Below, piece by piece: positions 1-6,051 of a stretch of 6,629 bases of DNA. Location of the stretch: positions 1 through 6,629 of the forward strand of contig JAUYQT010000069.1 of NCBI GenBank assembly GCA_030697085.1. The letters run 5' to 3'. The notes under the pieces were generated by a model. The model was not told the DNA's origin and made no database searches. It saw nothing but the letters and a program-made list of their open reading frames with translations. This DNA comes from Azonexus sp. (GTDB taxonomy: Bacteria > Pseudomonadota > Gammaproteobacteria > Burkholderiales > Rhodocyclaceae). The position numbers and the translations under genes are program-made. Every line of letters starts with the position of its first letter. Positions within the stretch are counted from its first letter, which is position 1.

Positions 1-195
1 CTGCATTTCCTTCGCCGCCTGGTTGGTGAAGGGGATGGCCGCGACGTTGCGCGGCTGGAAACCGCAATCCTGCACCAGATAGGCAATCTTCTGGGTGATC
101 ACCCGCGTTTTTCCCGAACCAGCGCCGGCCAGGACCAGCAGCGGGCCGTCGAGATAGTGGATTGCTTCGCGTTGTTGCGGATTGAGACCGGACAT
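1..195 (-). CDS. rep: ATP-dependent DNA helicase Rep (UvrD/Rep superfamily 1), N-terminal 65 codons only
   Basis: This is the start of a superfamily 1A 3'-5' DNA helicase that runs off the left edge. The protein opens [12 protein letters not shown], which is the Q-motif region whose glutamine contacts adenine. It then has a perfect Walker A motif GAGSGKT at residues 24-30, inside [15 protein letters not shown]. Motif Ia follows at about 53-61. The CGF..RNVAAI stretch resembles Rep more than UvrD. Rep helps replication forks past protein blocks and acts in the cytoplasm on ssDNA. The ATG at 195 is chosen because the family starts a few residues before the NPQQ segment. There is no clear Shine-Dalgarno, only a GGGG run about 10 bases upstream that lies inside a hairpin. 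Motif Ia reads PFTNQAA where TFTNKAA is usual; see findings. Rep is preferred over UvrD or PcrA, but 65 residues cannot settle this. Confidence 0.88.
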   Translation of the reverse strand, partial: MSGLNPQQREAIHYLDGPLLVLAGAGSGKTRVITQKIAYLVQDCGFQPRNVAAIPFTNQAAKEMQ

Positions 196-204
196 TAATG
201 GCAA

Positions 205-224
205 CGCCCCGGCGGAACGGGGCG
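205..224 (-). promoter_or_regulatory. GC-rich hairpin in the rep leader
   Basis: A perfect 7-bp inverted repeat (CGCCCCG / CGGGGCG) encloses a 6-base loop at 212-217. It ends 9 bases before the rep start codon. In the minus-strand transcript the second arm carries the only G-rich run that could serve as a weak ribosome binding site, so the hairpin could hide it. There is no T-run on either side, so it does not look like an intrinsic terminator. The structure is plain in the sequence; the regulatory role is inference. Confidence 0.4.
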
Positions 225-231
225 TATGGGT

Positions 232-260
232 AGGGCTGTAAATTCTAACCGGTAAGCCCT
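232..260 (-). promoter_or_regulatory. Possible rep promoter: -10 element inside a dyad
   Basis: On the minus strand TAGAAT (247-242) matches five of six bases of the sigma-70 -10 consensus. It would start transcription near 235, about 40 bases before rep. No good -35 element lies 16-18 bases upstream. The -10 is bracketed by a 6-bp inverted repeat, AGGGCT at 232-237 and AGCCCT at 255-260, spaced 17 bases apart. This could be an operator or may be chance. The gap 196-324 between the 105-residue gene and rep otherwise holds nothing I recognise. Confidence 0.3.
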
Positions 261-324
261 GGTTGGGCGCAGCCGTTGCTACGTTAAGGCAAAAGGAATG
301 GCACAAAATGATCGCGTGGCAGGC

Positions 325-642
325 TCAGGCCTCGTCGTCAATCTTCAAAAATGAATGGCTTGGTGCCTGTAGTTTAAGCAGTCCGTTGCGATTGCTGCCG
401 AGCAAAATCAGTTCAGCGGCAACCCGCCGGGCGTCCTGCAAGACATGTTCGCAGCCGGCAAACGATGCAATTGCCCGGGCATCAAAATCGAGCAATTCCT
501 GCTGCAATGAACGCTGACGATCGCCCTCGACGCCTTCCATCGCCTCCACCCGTCGCACATTTTCTTCAGCGGCGTGACCCACCCGCTGACTCGCTGCCGA
601 CGATTGGCGCTGGGTCGTTGCTTCGAGGCGGCTGAGTTTCAT
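325..642 (-). CDS. Unrecognised 105-residue helical protein
   Basis: I do not recognise this protein. It is short and charged, with many Gln, Arg, Glu and Ala. Residues 1 to about 80 should be mostly alpha-helical and perhaps coiled coil. A less helical tail holds LGSNRNGLLKLQ and ends in KIDDEA. It has no signal peptide, membrane segment or metal-binding motif, and its single Cys is at about residue 64, so it is probably cytoplasmic. It is accepted as real because the ATG at 642 follows a very good double Shine-Dalgarno (GGAGGTAAGGAG at 662-651) with 8 bases of spacing, and because it lies 51 bases after the DUF4197 gene on the same strand, filling an otherwise empty gap. It is probably the last gene of the pilT-led transcript. 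The look of the N-terminus recalls small export chaperones such as FlgN/FliJ, but no motif supports that. Confidence 0.65.
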   Translation of the reverse strand: MKLSRLEATTQRQSSAASQRVGHAAEENVRRVEAMEGVEGDRQRSLQQELLDFDARAIASFAGCEHVLQDARRVAAELILLGSNRNGLLKLQAPSHSFLKIDDEA

Positions 643-650
643 TGGATGGA

Positions 651-662
651 CTCCTTACCTCC
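651..662 (-). promoter_or_regulatory. Double Shine-Dalgarno of the 105-residue gene
   Basis: The minus strand reads GGAGGTAAGGAG, two overlapping matches to the anti-Shine-Dalgarno sequence. The nearer GGAG is 8 bases before the ATG at 642. This is the strongest ribosome binding site in the window, and it is the main evidence that the small unrecognised gene downstream is translated. Confidence 0.75.
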
Positions 663-693
663 ATCAACGACTCAAACCGCCGCAAGCTTTAGT

Positions 694-1380
694 TCAAAGT
701 GCGCCGAATACCTTTTTCAACAAATCGCTACCGGCACCCATCGGGTTATCACGCAACTTCTTCTCTTCTTCCGCAATCATCAGGAAAAGGCCATCCATCG
801 CCTTTTGCGTCACGTAGCTATCCAGATCAGCGTCCTTCTGATCGATCAAACCGCTACTCGCCGCCTTGCCGGCAAACTTGTTGTATTGCTCGGCGAGTTG
901 GACTTTTTTCGTGGCCGCCTTGACGATAGGCATGAATTTCTGGGTCAGTTGCGCCGTCGAGGTGCGCTTGAAATACTGCGTCACGCTATCTTCGCCACCG
1001 GTCAAAATACCCTTGGCATCCTGCACACTCATCTTCTTGATCGACTCGGTGAGGATCGGCTTGGCTTCGGCCACTGCGTTTTCAGCCGCGTGATTCATTG
1101 TCTCGATCAACTGATCCGCCTGCTTGCCCATACCAAACATGCGCAAACCCTTTTCGGCATTTTGCAGATAGCCAGGTAGTGGAATTTTGACCTGACTATT
1201 ACCGAGAAAACCATTGTCCTTGCCGAGGGAAGCCACCGCATAATCAGCGCCTTTGGCCAACGCCGCCTTGACCCCGGCACTGGCATCCCCGCTGGAAATC
1301 GCATCGAGCGGACCCGCCTGAGCGATGGCTGCGGTCAACGTCAAAATAAGGGCAAAAACGGGCTTGGAAAAAAAACGCAT
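694..1380 (-). CDS. Secreted DUF4197 family protein
   Basis: A 228-residue protein of the DUF4197 family, which has no assigned function. Residues 1-22 are a Sec signal peptide: MRFFSK, a hydrophobic core, then AQA before the likely cleavage site. The mature part of about 206 residues should be periplasmic or bound to the outer membrane. There is no lipobox cysteine. Family hallmarks are NGFLGN with VKIPLPG at 56-70, MNHAAE at 95-100, GGEDSVTQYF at 128-137 and YVTQKAMDGLFLMIAEEE at 189-206, ending with RDNPMG. It is rich in amphipathic helix. The ATG at 1380 is preferred to a TTG at 1407 because it has AAGGAG six bases upstream and begins the signal peptide. It starts 23 bases after pilU on the same strand, so it is probably co-transcribed with the pilus motor genes. 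A link to pili is guilt by association only. Confidence 0.88.
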   Translation of the reverse strand: MRFFSKPVFALILTLTAAIAQAGPLDAISSGDASAGVKAALAKGADYAVASLGKDNGFLGNSQVKIPLPGYLQNAEKGLRMFGMGKQADQLIETMNHAAENAVAEAKPILTESIKKMSVQDAKGILTGGEDSVTQYFKRTSTAQLTQKFMPIVKAATKKVQLAEQYNKFAGKAASSGLIDQKDADLDSYVTQKAMDGLFLMIAEEEKKLRDNPMGAGSDLLKKVFGAL

Positions 1381-1386
1381 GGCTGT

Positions 1387-1392
1387 CTCCTT
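1387..1392 (-). promoter_or_regulatory. Shine-Dalgarno that fixes the DUF4197 start
   Basis: AAGGAG on the minus strand lies six bases before the ATG at 1380, within the 23-base gap after pilU. It decides the start in favour of ATG 1380 over the in-frame TTG at 1407, which would overlap the pilU stop codon. Confidence 0.8.
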
Positions 1393-1403
1393 AGGGCGAA
1401 CAA

Positions 1404-2540
1404 TCAAACAATATCGAGGTGACCAATACCGCGACTCAAATCACGGTCCTTCGATTCCTTGCCATTCAGCTTGATCTGCAGGCGCAAGTCATTCAACGAA
1501 TCGGCATTACGCAAAGCATCTTCATAGCTGATCTTGCCGGCTTCATAAAGATCAAACAACGCCTGGTCGAAAGTCTGCATGCCAAGCTCGCGCGATTTCT
1601 TCATGATCTCCTTGATTTCATGCACGTCCCCCTTGAAGATCAAGTCGGAAATCAGCGGGGAATTAAGCATGACCTCAATGGCCGCCATTCGCCCCTTGCC
1701 ATCTTTTTTCGGCAGCAAACGTTGCGAGATCATCCCCCGCAAATTCAGCGAAAGATCCATCAATAATTGCTGGCGGCGCTCTTCCGGAAAGAAGTTGATA
1801 ATCCGGTCAATCGCCTGATTGGCGCTGTTGGCATGCAGCGTGGCGAGCGCCAGATGGCCGGTTTCGGCAAAAGCGATGGCGTAATCCATGGTCGCGCGGT
1901 CACGAATCTCACCCATCAGGATCACATCCGGTGCCTGGCGCAGCGTATTTTTTAGCGCCGGCCCCCAATCATCGGTATCTACCCCAACCTCACGCTGGGT
2001 GACGATACAGTTTTTATGCTCATGGACATATTCGATCGGGTCTTCAATCGTGATGATATGACCATAGGAATTTTCATTGCGGTAATCCACCAAGGCCGCC
2101 AGCGAAGTCGTCTTGCCGGTGCCGGTGCCGCCGACGAAAATAATCAGGCCGCGCTTGCTCATCGCCAAATCTTTCAACACCGGCGGCAGCATCAACTCAT
2201 CCAGCGTCGGGATGCTCATGTTGATCGTCCGGCACACTACGCCGACACGGCCCTGCTGCACCAAGGTGTTAACGCGAAAACGCCCAATCCCGGCGGGTGA
2301 AATGGCGAAATTGCACTCTTTCGTCGCCTCGAACTCCGCCGCCTGACGATCATTCATGATCGCCCGCGCCAGTTCGGCCGAGTGCGCCGAAGTCAGCACC
2401 TGGTTGGAGACCGGCGTGATCTTGCCATCAAGCTTGATGGCCGGCGGAAAGCCGGCGGTAATGAACAGATCGGAGCCCTTCTTTTGCGACATCAGGCGCA
2501 AAAGATCGTGCATGAATTTCATTGCTTGATCGCGTTCCAT
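1404..2540 (-). CDS. pilU: Type IV pilus retraction ATPase PilU
   Basis: PilU is a PilT-dependent hexameric ATPase that adds force to type IV pilus retraction at the inner-membrane base of the pilus. The protein has 378 residues, the usual PilU length. The N-terminal PAS-like domain contains KKGSDLFITAGFPP at 20-33. The RecA-like domain has Walker A GGTGTGKT at 137-144, an Asp box ITIEDPIEYVHE at 162-173, Walker B VILMGEIRD at 206-214 with catalytic Glu211, and a His box GHLALATLHAN at 228-238. GMQTFDQAL is at 320-328. Instead of PilT's AIRNLIRE it has LISDLIFKG near 296-304, and it carries the C-terminal extension LNDLRLQIKLNG typical of PilU. The ATG at 2540, with a modest AAAGAG upstream, is chosen; ATG 2522 is an alternative. 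The frame stays open upstream to 2684, but that part overlaps the end of pilT and is not PilU-like. It starts 31 bases after pilT. Confidence 0.96.
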   Translation of the reverse strand: MERDQAMKFMHDLLRLMSQKKGSDLFITAGFPPAIKLDGKITPVSNQVLTSAHSAELARAIMNDRQAAEFEATKECNFAISPAGIGRFRVNTLVQQGRVGVVCRTINMSIPTLDELMLPPVLKDLAMSKRGLIIFVGGTGTGKTTSLAALVDYRNENSYGHIITIEDPIEYVHEHKNCIVTQREVGVDTDDWGPALKNTLRQAPDVILMGEIRDRATMDYAIAFAETGHLALATLHANSANQAIDRIINFFPEERRQQLLMDLSLNLRGMISQRLLPKKDGKGRMAAIEVMLNSPLISDLIFKGDVHEIKEIMKKSRELGMQTFDQALFDLYEAGKISYEDALRNADSLNDLRLQIKLNGKESKDRDLSRGIGHLDIV

Positions 2541-2571
2541 ACATCTCTTTCGTATTGATGTTGCCGCCGAA

Positions 2572-3615
2572 TCAGGCCGGGAAGGCATCCTTGTTAGCCG
2601 CCTTGTTGCGCGCTTCGGCACTGGAAACAATATTGCGCCGCACCATGTCGAGCAGATTCTGATCCAACGTCTGCATACCGACATTCTGGCCCGTCTGGAT
2701 AGCCGAATACATCTGCGCCACCTTGTTTTCGCGGATCAGGTTACGGATCGCCGGGGTGCCGATCATGATCTCGTGCGCCGCCACCCGGCTATTGCCTTCC
2801 TTGGTTTTGAGCAGCGTCTGCGAAATCACGGCGCGCAGTGATTCGGAGAGCATCGAGCGGACCATTTCCTTCTCGGCCGCGGGAAAGACGTCAACGATCC
2901 GGTCAACGGTCTTGGCGGCGGAAGACGTATGCAACGTACCAAAAACCAGATGCCCGGTTTCCGCCGCAGTCAGCGCCAGACGAATCGTTTCCAGATCGCG
3001 CATTTCACCCACCAGCACAACGTCCGGATCTTCCCGCAGCGCCGAGCGCAACGCGTTGGCGAAAGACAGCGTATGCGGCCCAACCTCACGCTGATTGATC
3101 AGGCATTTTTTCGACTCATGGACGAATTCGATCGGGTCTTCAACCGTCAGAATATGACCGTAATCGTTTTCATTGACGTGATTGACCATCGCCGCCAGCG
3201 TCGTTGATTTGCCCGAACCGGTCGGCCCGGTCACGAGCACGATGCCGCGTGGGAATTCGGAAATATCCTTGAAAATCTTCGGACAATTCAACTCTTCCAG
3301 CGTCAAAACCTTGGACGGAATGGTCCGAAAAACCGCCGCCGAACCGCGCTGCTGGTTGAAGGCATTGACCCGAAAACGTGCCAGATTGGGAATTTCAAAG
3401 GAGAAATCGCACTCCAGCGTTTCCTCATAGATTTTGCGCTGGCCGTCATTCATGATGTCATACACCATGCCATGCACGTCCTTGTGCTCCATCGCCGGCA
3501 GGTTGATGCGACGCACATCGCCATGCACCCGGATCATCGGCGGCAGGCCGGACGACAAGTGAAGATCGGAAGCTTTGTTCTTGACGCTGAAAGCCAGCAG
3601 TTCGGTGATGTCCAT
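2572..3615 (-). CDS. pilT: Type IV pilus retraction ATPase PilT
   Basis: PilT is the hexameric motor that disassembles pilin and retracts type IV pili. It is needed for twitching motility, surface sensing and DNA uptake. The 347 residues match the family length. An N-terminal PAS-like domain (ASDLHLSSGLPP, 15-26) leads into the RecA-like domain. That domain has Walker A GPTGSGKS at 130-137 (Lys136), an Asp box LTVEDPIEFVHE at 156-167, Walker B VLVGEMRD at 200-207 with catalytic Glu204, and a His box GHLVFGTLHT at 221-230. The retraction-specific motif AIRNLIRE is intact at 289-296, and GMQTLDQNLL is at 313-322. All key residues are present, so it should be active. The ATG at 3615 has GAGGA eight bases upstream. 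It is the first gene of the leftward block and diverges from yggS. Confidence 0.97.
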   Translation of the reverse strand: MDITELLAFSVKNKASDLHLSSGLPPMIRVHGDVRRINLPAMEHKDVHGMVYDIMNDGQRKIYEETLECDFSFEIPNLARFRVNAFNQQRGSAAVFRTIPSKVLTLEELNCPKIFKDISEFPRGIVLVTGPTGSGKSTTLAAMVNHVNENDYGHILTVEDPIEFVHESKKCLINQREVGPHTLSFANALRSALREDPDVVLVGEMRDLETIRLALTAAETGHLVFGTLHTSSAAKTVDRIVDVFPAAEKEMVRSMLSESLRAVISQTLLKTKEGNSRVAAHEIMIGTPAIRNLIRENKVAQMYSAIQTGQNVGMQTLDQNLLDMVRRNIVSSAEARNKAANKDAFPA

Positions 3616-3636
3616 GCGGATCGTCCTCGGGGCGCG

Positions 3637-3665
3637 TGTATACTGAAAATCAATGAAAATTCCAA
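3637..3665 (-). promoter_or_regulatory. Candidate sigma-70 promoter of pilT
   Basis: On the minus strand TTGGAA (3665-3660) and TATACA (3642-3637) stand exactly 17 bases apart, each matching four of six consensus bases. Transcription would start near 3630. That leaves a leader of only about 15 bases, with the GAGGA ribosome site (3628-3624) close to its 5' end. A second candidate further up is TTGCAG (3699-3694) with CATAAT (3675-3670), spaced 18 bases, which would overlap the yggS start codon and give a longer leader. Neither is proven. Confidence 0.4.
3639..3644 (+). promoter_or_regulatory. Candidate -10 element of the yggS-proC-yggT-yggU operon
   Basis: TATACT matches five of six bases of the sigma-70 -10 consensus and would start transcription near 3651, about 22 bases before the yggS ATG. 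The best -35 at usual spacing is poor (TGCGGA, 3615-3620, over the pilT start codon), so an activator may be needed or the promoter may be weak. The element overlaps the candidate pilT -10 on the other strand through the palindrome GTATAC at 3638-3643. Confidence 0.45.
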
Positions 3666-3672
3666 AAGGATT

Positions 3673-4389
3673 ATGAGCGCAATCGCCAGCAACCTGCAAG
3701 CCGTCAGGGCACGTATTGCCGATGCCGCAAAGGCCGCCGGGCGCTTGCCGGAGAGCATTCAACTGCTCGCCGTGAGCAAAACCTGGCCGCTGGCCTGCGT
3801 GCTGGAAGCCGCCGACGCCGGGCAAACCGCATTCGGTGAAAACTACGTGCAGGAAGGCGTTGACAAGGTGATGGCTCTACCCCAAGGGCACTTCCAACGG
3901 GCTGCGGTCAACCGTCAAATTGACTGGCATTTCATCGGCCCACTACAAAGCAACAAAACGCGGCTGGTGGCGGAACATTTCAATTGGGTGCACAGCATCG
4001 AGCGCCTGAAAATCGCCGAACGTCTGTCGGCTCAACGGCCGGCCAGCTTGCCGCCGCTGCAAGTCTGCATCCAGATCAACGTCTCGGGCGAAGCGAGCAA
4101 AAGCGGCTGCGCGCCGGATGCGACGCTGGCGCTCTGCCAGGCCATCGTCGCTCTGCCCAACCTGCAACTGCGCGGCCTGATGGCGATCCCCGAACCGGCC
4201 GACGACTTTGCCGCGCAGCGTGTTCCCTTTCGGCAACTGCGCGAAATTTACGAAAATATCCGGGCGGCCGGGCGGCCGCTCGACACCTTATCCATGGGCA
4301 TGTCCCACGATCTTGAAGCCGCCATTGCCGAAGGTGCAACCATAGTCCGCATCGGCACGGCTATTTTTGGTGAAAGAAACTACGCATGA
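3673..4389 (+). CDS. yggS: PLP homeostasis protein YggS (PLPBP/PipY family)
   Basis: A 238-residue cytoplasmic protein that binds pyridoxal 5'-phosphate on a single TIM barrel. It has no known catalysis and buffers PLP supply, affecting amino acid and keto-acid balance. The PLP-binding lysine is Lys36 in LLAVSKTWP. Other family motifs are FGENYVQEG at 54-62, HFIGPLQSNKTR at 86-97, INVSGEASKSG at 135-145, LRGLMAIPEP at 167-175, LSMGMSHDLEAAI at 206-218 and IVRIGTAIFGER at 224-235. The segment around 68-82, before DWHFIGP, is family-variable. ATG 3673 is chosen because MSAIASNLQAVRARI is the usual N-terminus and an AAAAGGA run stands just before it, though its spacing is short. The open frame continues upstream to 3472 only as antisense to pilT. 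It overlaps proC by ATGA, giving translational coupling with a common partner. Confidence 0.96.
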   Translation: MSAIASNLQAVRARIADAAKAAGRLPESIQLLAVSKTWPLACVLEAADAGQTAFGENYVQEGVDKVMALPQGHFQRAAVNRQIDWHFIGPLQSNKTRLVAEHFNWVHSIERLKIAERLSAQRPASLPPLQVCIQINVSGEASKSGCAPDATLALCQAIVALPNLQLRGLMAIPEPADDFAAQRVPFRQLREIYENIRAAGRPLDTLSMGMSHDLEAAIAEGATIVRIGTAIFGERNYA

Positions 4390-5198
4390 AAATTACCTTT
4401 CTGGGCGGCGGCAACATGGCCAACGCGCTAATCGGCGGCCTGTTGCAACAAGGCTTTGCCGCCGCCGACATGACCGTGATTGACCCCGGCGCCGAAGCGC
4501 GCGGCAAGCTGACACAGGCCTATGCGGTCAACTGCGTCGAATCAGCCGAAATGCTGAGCAGCATCGGCGACCTGTTAGTGCTTGCGGTCAAGCCACAGCA
4601 AATGAAGGACGCCGTTGCGCCGCTGGCCAGCAAACTTGGTGAAGCGCTGGTCGTCAGCATTGCCGCCGGGCTGGATCTGGCGACACTCTCGCGCTTCCTC
4701 GGCGGCCATCGCAAGATCGTTCGCTGCATGCCCAACACGCCAGCACTGATCGGCGCCGGCATCACCGGCCTCTGCCCGCTAGCCGAAGTAAGTGCTGACC
4801 AACGCGCCGCCGCCAATCGCGTACTGAGCGCCGTCGGCAGCACCGTCTGGATTGAGGACGAAAGCAAAATGGATGGCGTCACCGCCCTCTCCGGCAGTGG
4901 CCCGGCTTACGTTTTCCTGTTTATCGAAGCCATGCAGCAAGCCGCCGCCGAACTCGGCTTCACGCCGGAACAAGGCCGCCAACTCGCCATCGAAACCGTC
5001 CAGGGTGCGGCTGCGCTCGCCGCCCAATCAAGCGAGCCGGCCTCGGTGCTGCGCGAACGCGTCACCTCAAAAGGCGGCACCACCGAAGCCGGGCTCAACA
5101 AAATGGCTGAAATGGGCGTCAAAGCGGGCATTATTGCTGGCGTCAAAGCGGCCGAAGCCCGCGGCCACGAACTCGGCAAATTACTCGGAGCCGCCTGA
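4386..5198 (+). CDS. proC: Pyrroline-5-carboxylate reductase ProC
   Basis: ProC reduces 1-pyrroline-5-carboxylate to L-proline with NAD(P)H, the last step of proline synthesis, in the cytoplasm. The 270 residues are the normal length. The Rossmann fold begins at once with ITFLGGGNMANALIGG (3-18). VLAVKPQ is at 65-71, and IVRCMPNTPALIGAG is at 111-125. The dimerisation and substrate domain has ALSGSGPAYVF at 167-177 and the signature ERVTSKGGTTEAGL at 224-237. No key residue is missing. The ATG at 4386 shares ATGA with the yggS stop and has only a weak purine-rich run upstream, so translation probably depends on coupling to yggS. The stop overlaps the yggT start as TGATG. Confidence 0.97.
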   Translation: MKITFLGGGNMANALIGGLLQQGFAAADMTVIDPGAEARGKLTQAYAVNCVESAEMLSSIGDLLVLAVKPQQMKDAVAPLASKLGEALVVSIAAGLDLATLSRFLGGHRKIVRCMPNTPALIGAGITGLCPLAEVSADQRAAANRVLSAVGSTVWIEDESKMDGVTALSGSGPAYVFLFIEAMQQAAAELGFTPEQGRQLAIETVQGAAALAAQSSEPASVLRERVTSKGGTTEAGLNKMAEMGVKAGIIAGVKAAEARGHELGKLLGAA

Positions 5199-5731
5199 TG
5201 CAAGCCATTATTTTTCTGCTCGATTCCGTCATCAGCTTTTTCTGCGTCCTCTTCCTGCTCCGCTTCATGATGCAGGCGATGCGCGTTTCGTTTGCCGGCC
5301 AACCCGGCAACTTCGTCGTCGCCCTCACCAACTGGGCGGTCAAACCATTGCGCCGGATTATTCCCGGTATCGCCGGCCTCGACTGGTCCAGCGTCTTCGC
5401 CGCCTTCGCGCTACAACTCCTGCTCAGTGGTATTTTGATCGCCCTGTCCGGTCGCTTTGCCGAGCCTGACATCGCCGGGCTGGCCCTGATGGTTCTCTGG
5501 TTTGCGCTACGCGCCGTGCTCCGCCTCACCGTTTACATCATGATCGGCGCTTTGATCCTGCAAGCCGTACTCTCATGGATCAATCCCTACTCACCGCTCG
5601 CGGCCCCGGCACAGCAACTGACCCGCCCGATCCTCGATCCGATTCGCCGCCTGGTGCCGCTGATTGGCGGCATTGATCTCTCGCCGCTGGTTGCCATTCT
5701 ATTGCTGCAAGTGGTTCTGATGTTCCTGTGA
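5198..5731 (+). CDS. yggT: YggT family integral membrane protein
   Basis: A 177-residue inner-membrane protein of the YggT family (related to Ycf19/CCB3). Its biochemical role is not settled; in other bacteria it has been linked to osmotic stress, cell shape or membrane organisation. Hydrophobic segments are at about 4-24, 62-84, 93-127 (probably two short helices) and 159-177. The protein is an internal duplication: KPLRRIIPGIAGLDWS at 49-64 corresponds to DPIRRLVPLIGGIDLS at 147-162, each followed by a hydrophobic helix with LQ. The two-copy form is usual for proteobacterial YggT. The ATG at 5198 uses the last base of the proC stop codon, and the stop overlaps the next start (GTGA), so expression is coupled on both sides. 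Confidence 0.94.
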   Translation: MQAIIFLLDSVISFFCVLFLLRFMMQAMRVSFAGQPGNFVVALTNWAVKPLRRIIPGIAGLDWSSVFAAFALQLLLSGILIALSGRFAEPDIAGLALMVLWFALRAVLRLTVYIMIGALILQAVLSWINPYSPLAAPAQQLTRPILDPIRRLVPLIGGIDLSPLVAILLLQVVLMFL

Positions 5732-6021
5732 GCGAATGGTTTCGCCTCGCTGCTGACGGCAATATCACGCTGACGCTACATATTCAGCCGGGTGCCAAGA
5801 AGACGGAATTTGCCGGCCTACACGGCGATGCACTGAAAATCCGTCTATCGGCCCCGCCGGTGGACGGCAAGGCGAACGAAGCACTGATCAAATTCATTGC
5901 GACGACGCTGCATTTGCCAAAGGCGGCGGTCAACCTCAAAAGTGGGCAAACTTCGCGGCGCAAGGTCTTGGAAGTGAGCGGCACGACAGCCGAAGCCATC
6001 GTCCGCTTTGCGGATGCTTGA
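5728..6021 (+). CDS. yggU: DUF167 family protein YggU
   Basis: A 97-residue cytoplasmic protein of the DUF167/YggU family. Structures of the family are known but its function is not. Family motifs are HIQPGAKKTE at 18-27, LKIRLSAPPVDGKANEALIKF at 36-56 and LKSGQTSRRKVLEV at 70-83. The conserved Gly, Lys and Asn of VDGKAN and the SGxTSRxK loop are all present. The start is a GTG at 5728 that overlaps the yggT stop as GTGA; there is no in-frame ATG near the N-terminus, and homologues begin at this point. It is the last gene of the yggS operon and ends 30 bases before the 3' end of the converging comEA gene. Confidence 0.93.
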   Translation: MSEWFRLAADGNITLTLHIQPGAKKTEFAGLHGDALKIRLSAPPVDGKANEALIKFIATTLHLPKAAVNLKSGQTSRRKVLEVSGTTAEAIVRFADA

Positions 6022-6035
6022 GGCAATTTTTGCCT
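6021..6035. terminator. Small hairpin between convergent yggU and comEA
   Basis: A 6-bp perfect stem, AGGCAA (6021-6026) and TTGCCT (6030-6035), has a 3-base loop and begins on the last base of the yggU stop codon. It sits where both convergent transcripts must end. Neither strand has a T-run after it, so it is at best a weak bidirectional terminator or 3'-end stabiliser. No other terminator is visible in 6022-6051. Confidence 0.35.
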
Positions 6036-6051
6036 GAAGAAGATTGCGGTA

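Noticed and set aside
263..517. An 84-codon plus-strand open frame at the left
   Set aside because: It is antisense to the 105-residue gene with its strong ribosome site, and has no ribosome site or motif of its own.
574..1179. A 201-codon plus-strand open frame
   Set aside because: It is antisense to the DUF4197 gene, which has a signal peptide, family motifs and a ribosome site. The frame has no recognisable domain and no good ribosome binding site.
2541..2684. N-terminal extension of the pilU open frame
   Set aside because: It overlaps the 3' end of pilT in another frame, is not PilU-like, and PilU homologues begin near the ATG at 2540.
2572..3615. pilT/pilU similarity as a recent duplication or repeat
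   Set aside because: The two proteins are anciently diverged paralogues with distinct motor motifs (AIRNLIRE versus LISDLIFKG); the pair is standard in type IV pilus systems.
3472..3672. N-terminal extension of the yggS open frame
   Set aside because: It is antisense to the pilT 5' end. The remaining 238 residues already match the full family length.
3616..3825. N-terminal extension of the pilT open frame
   Set aside because: It runs antisense through yggS and the divergent promoter region; PilT proteins begin at MDITELL, and GAGGA precedes that ATG.
4852..5469. A 205-codon plus-strand open frame spanning proC and yggT
   Set aside because: It is a shadow in another frame: its composition is extreme in Pro, Arg, Ser and Lys, and it crosses two well-identified genes.
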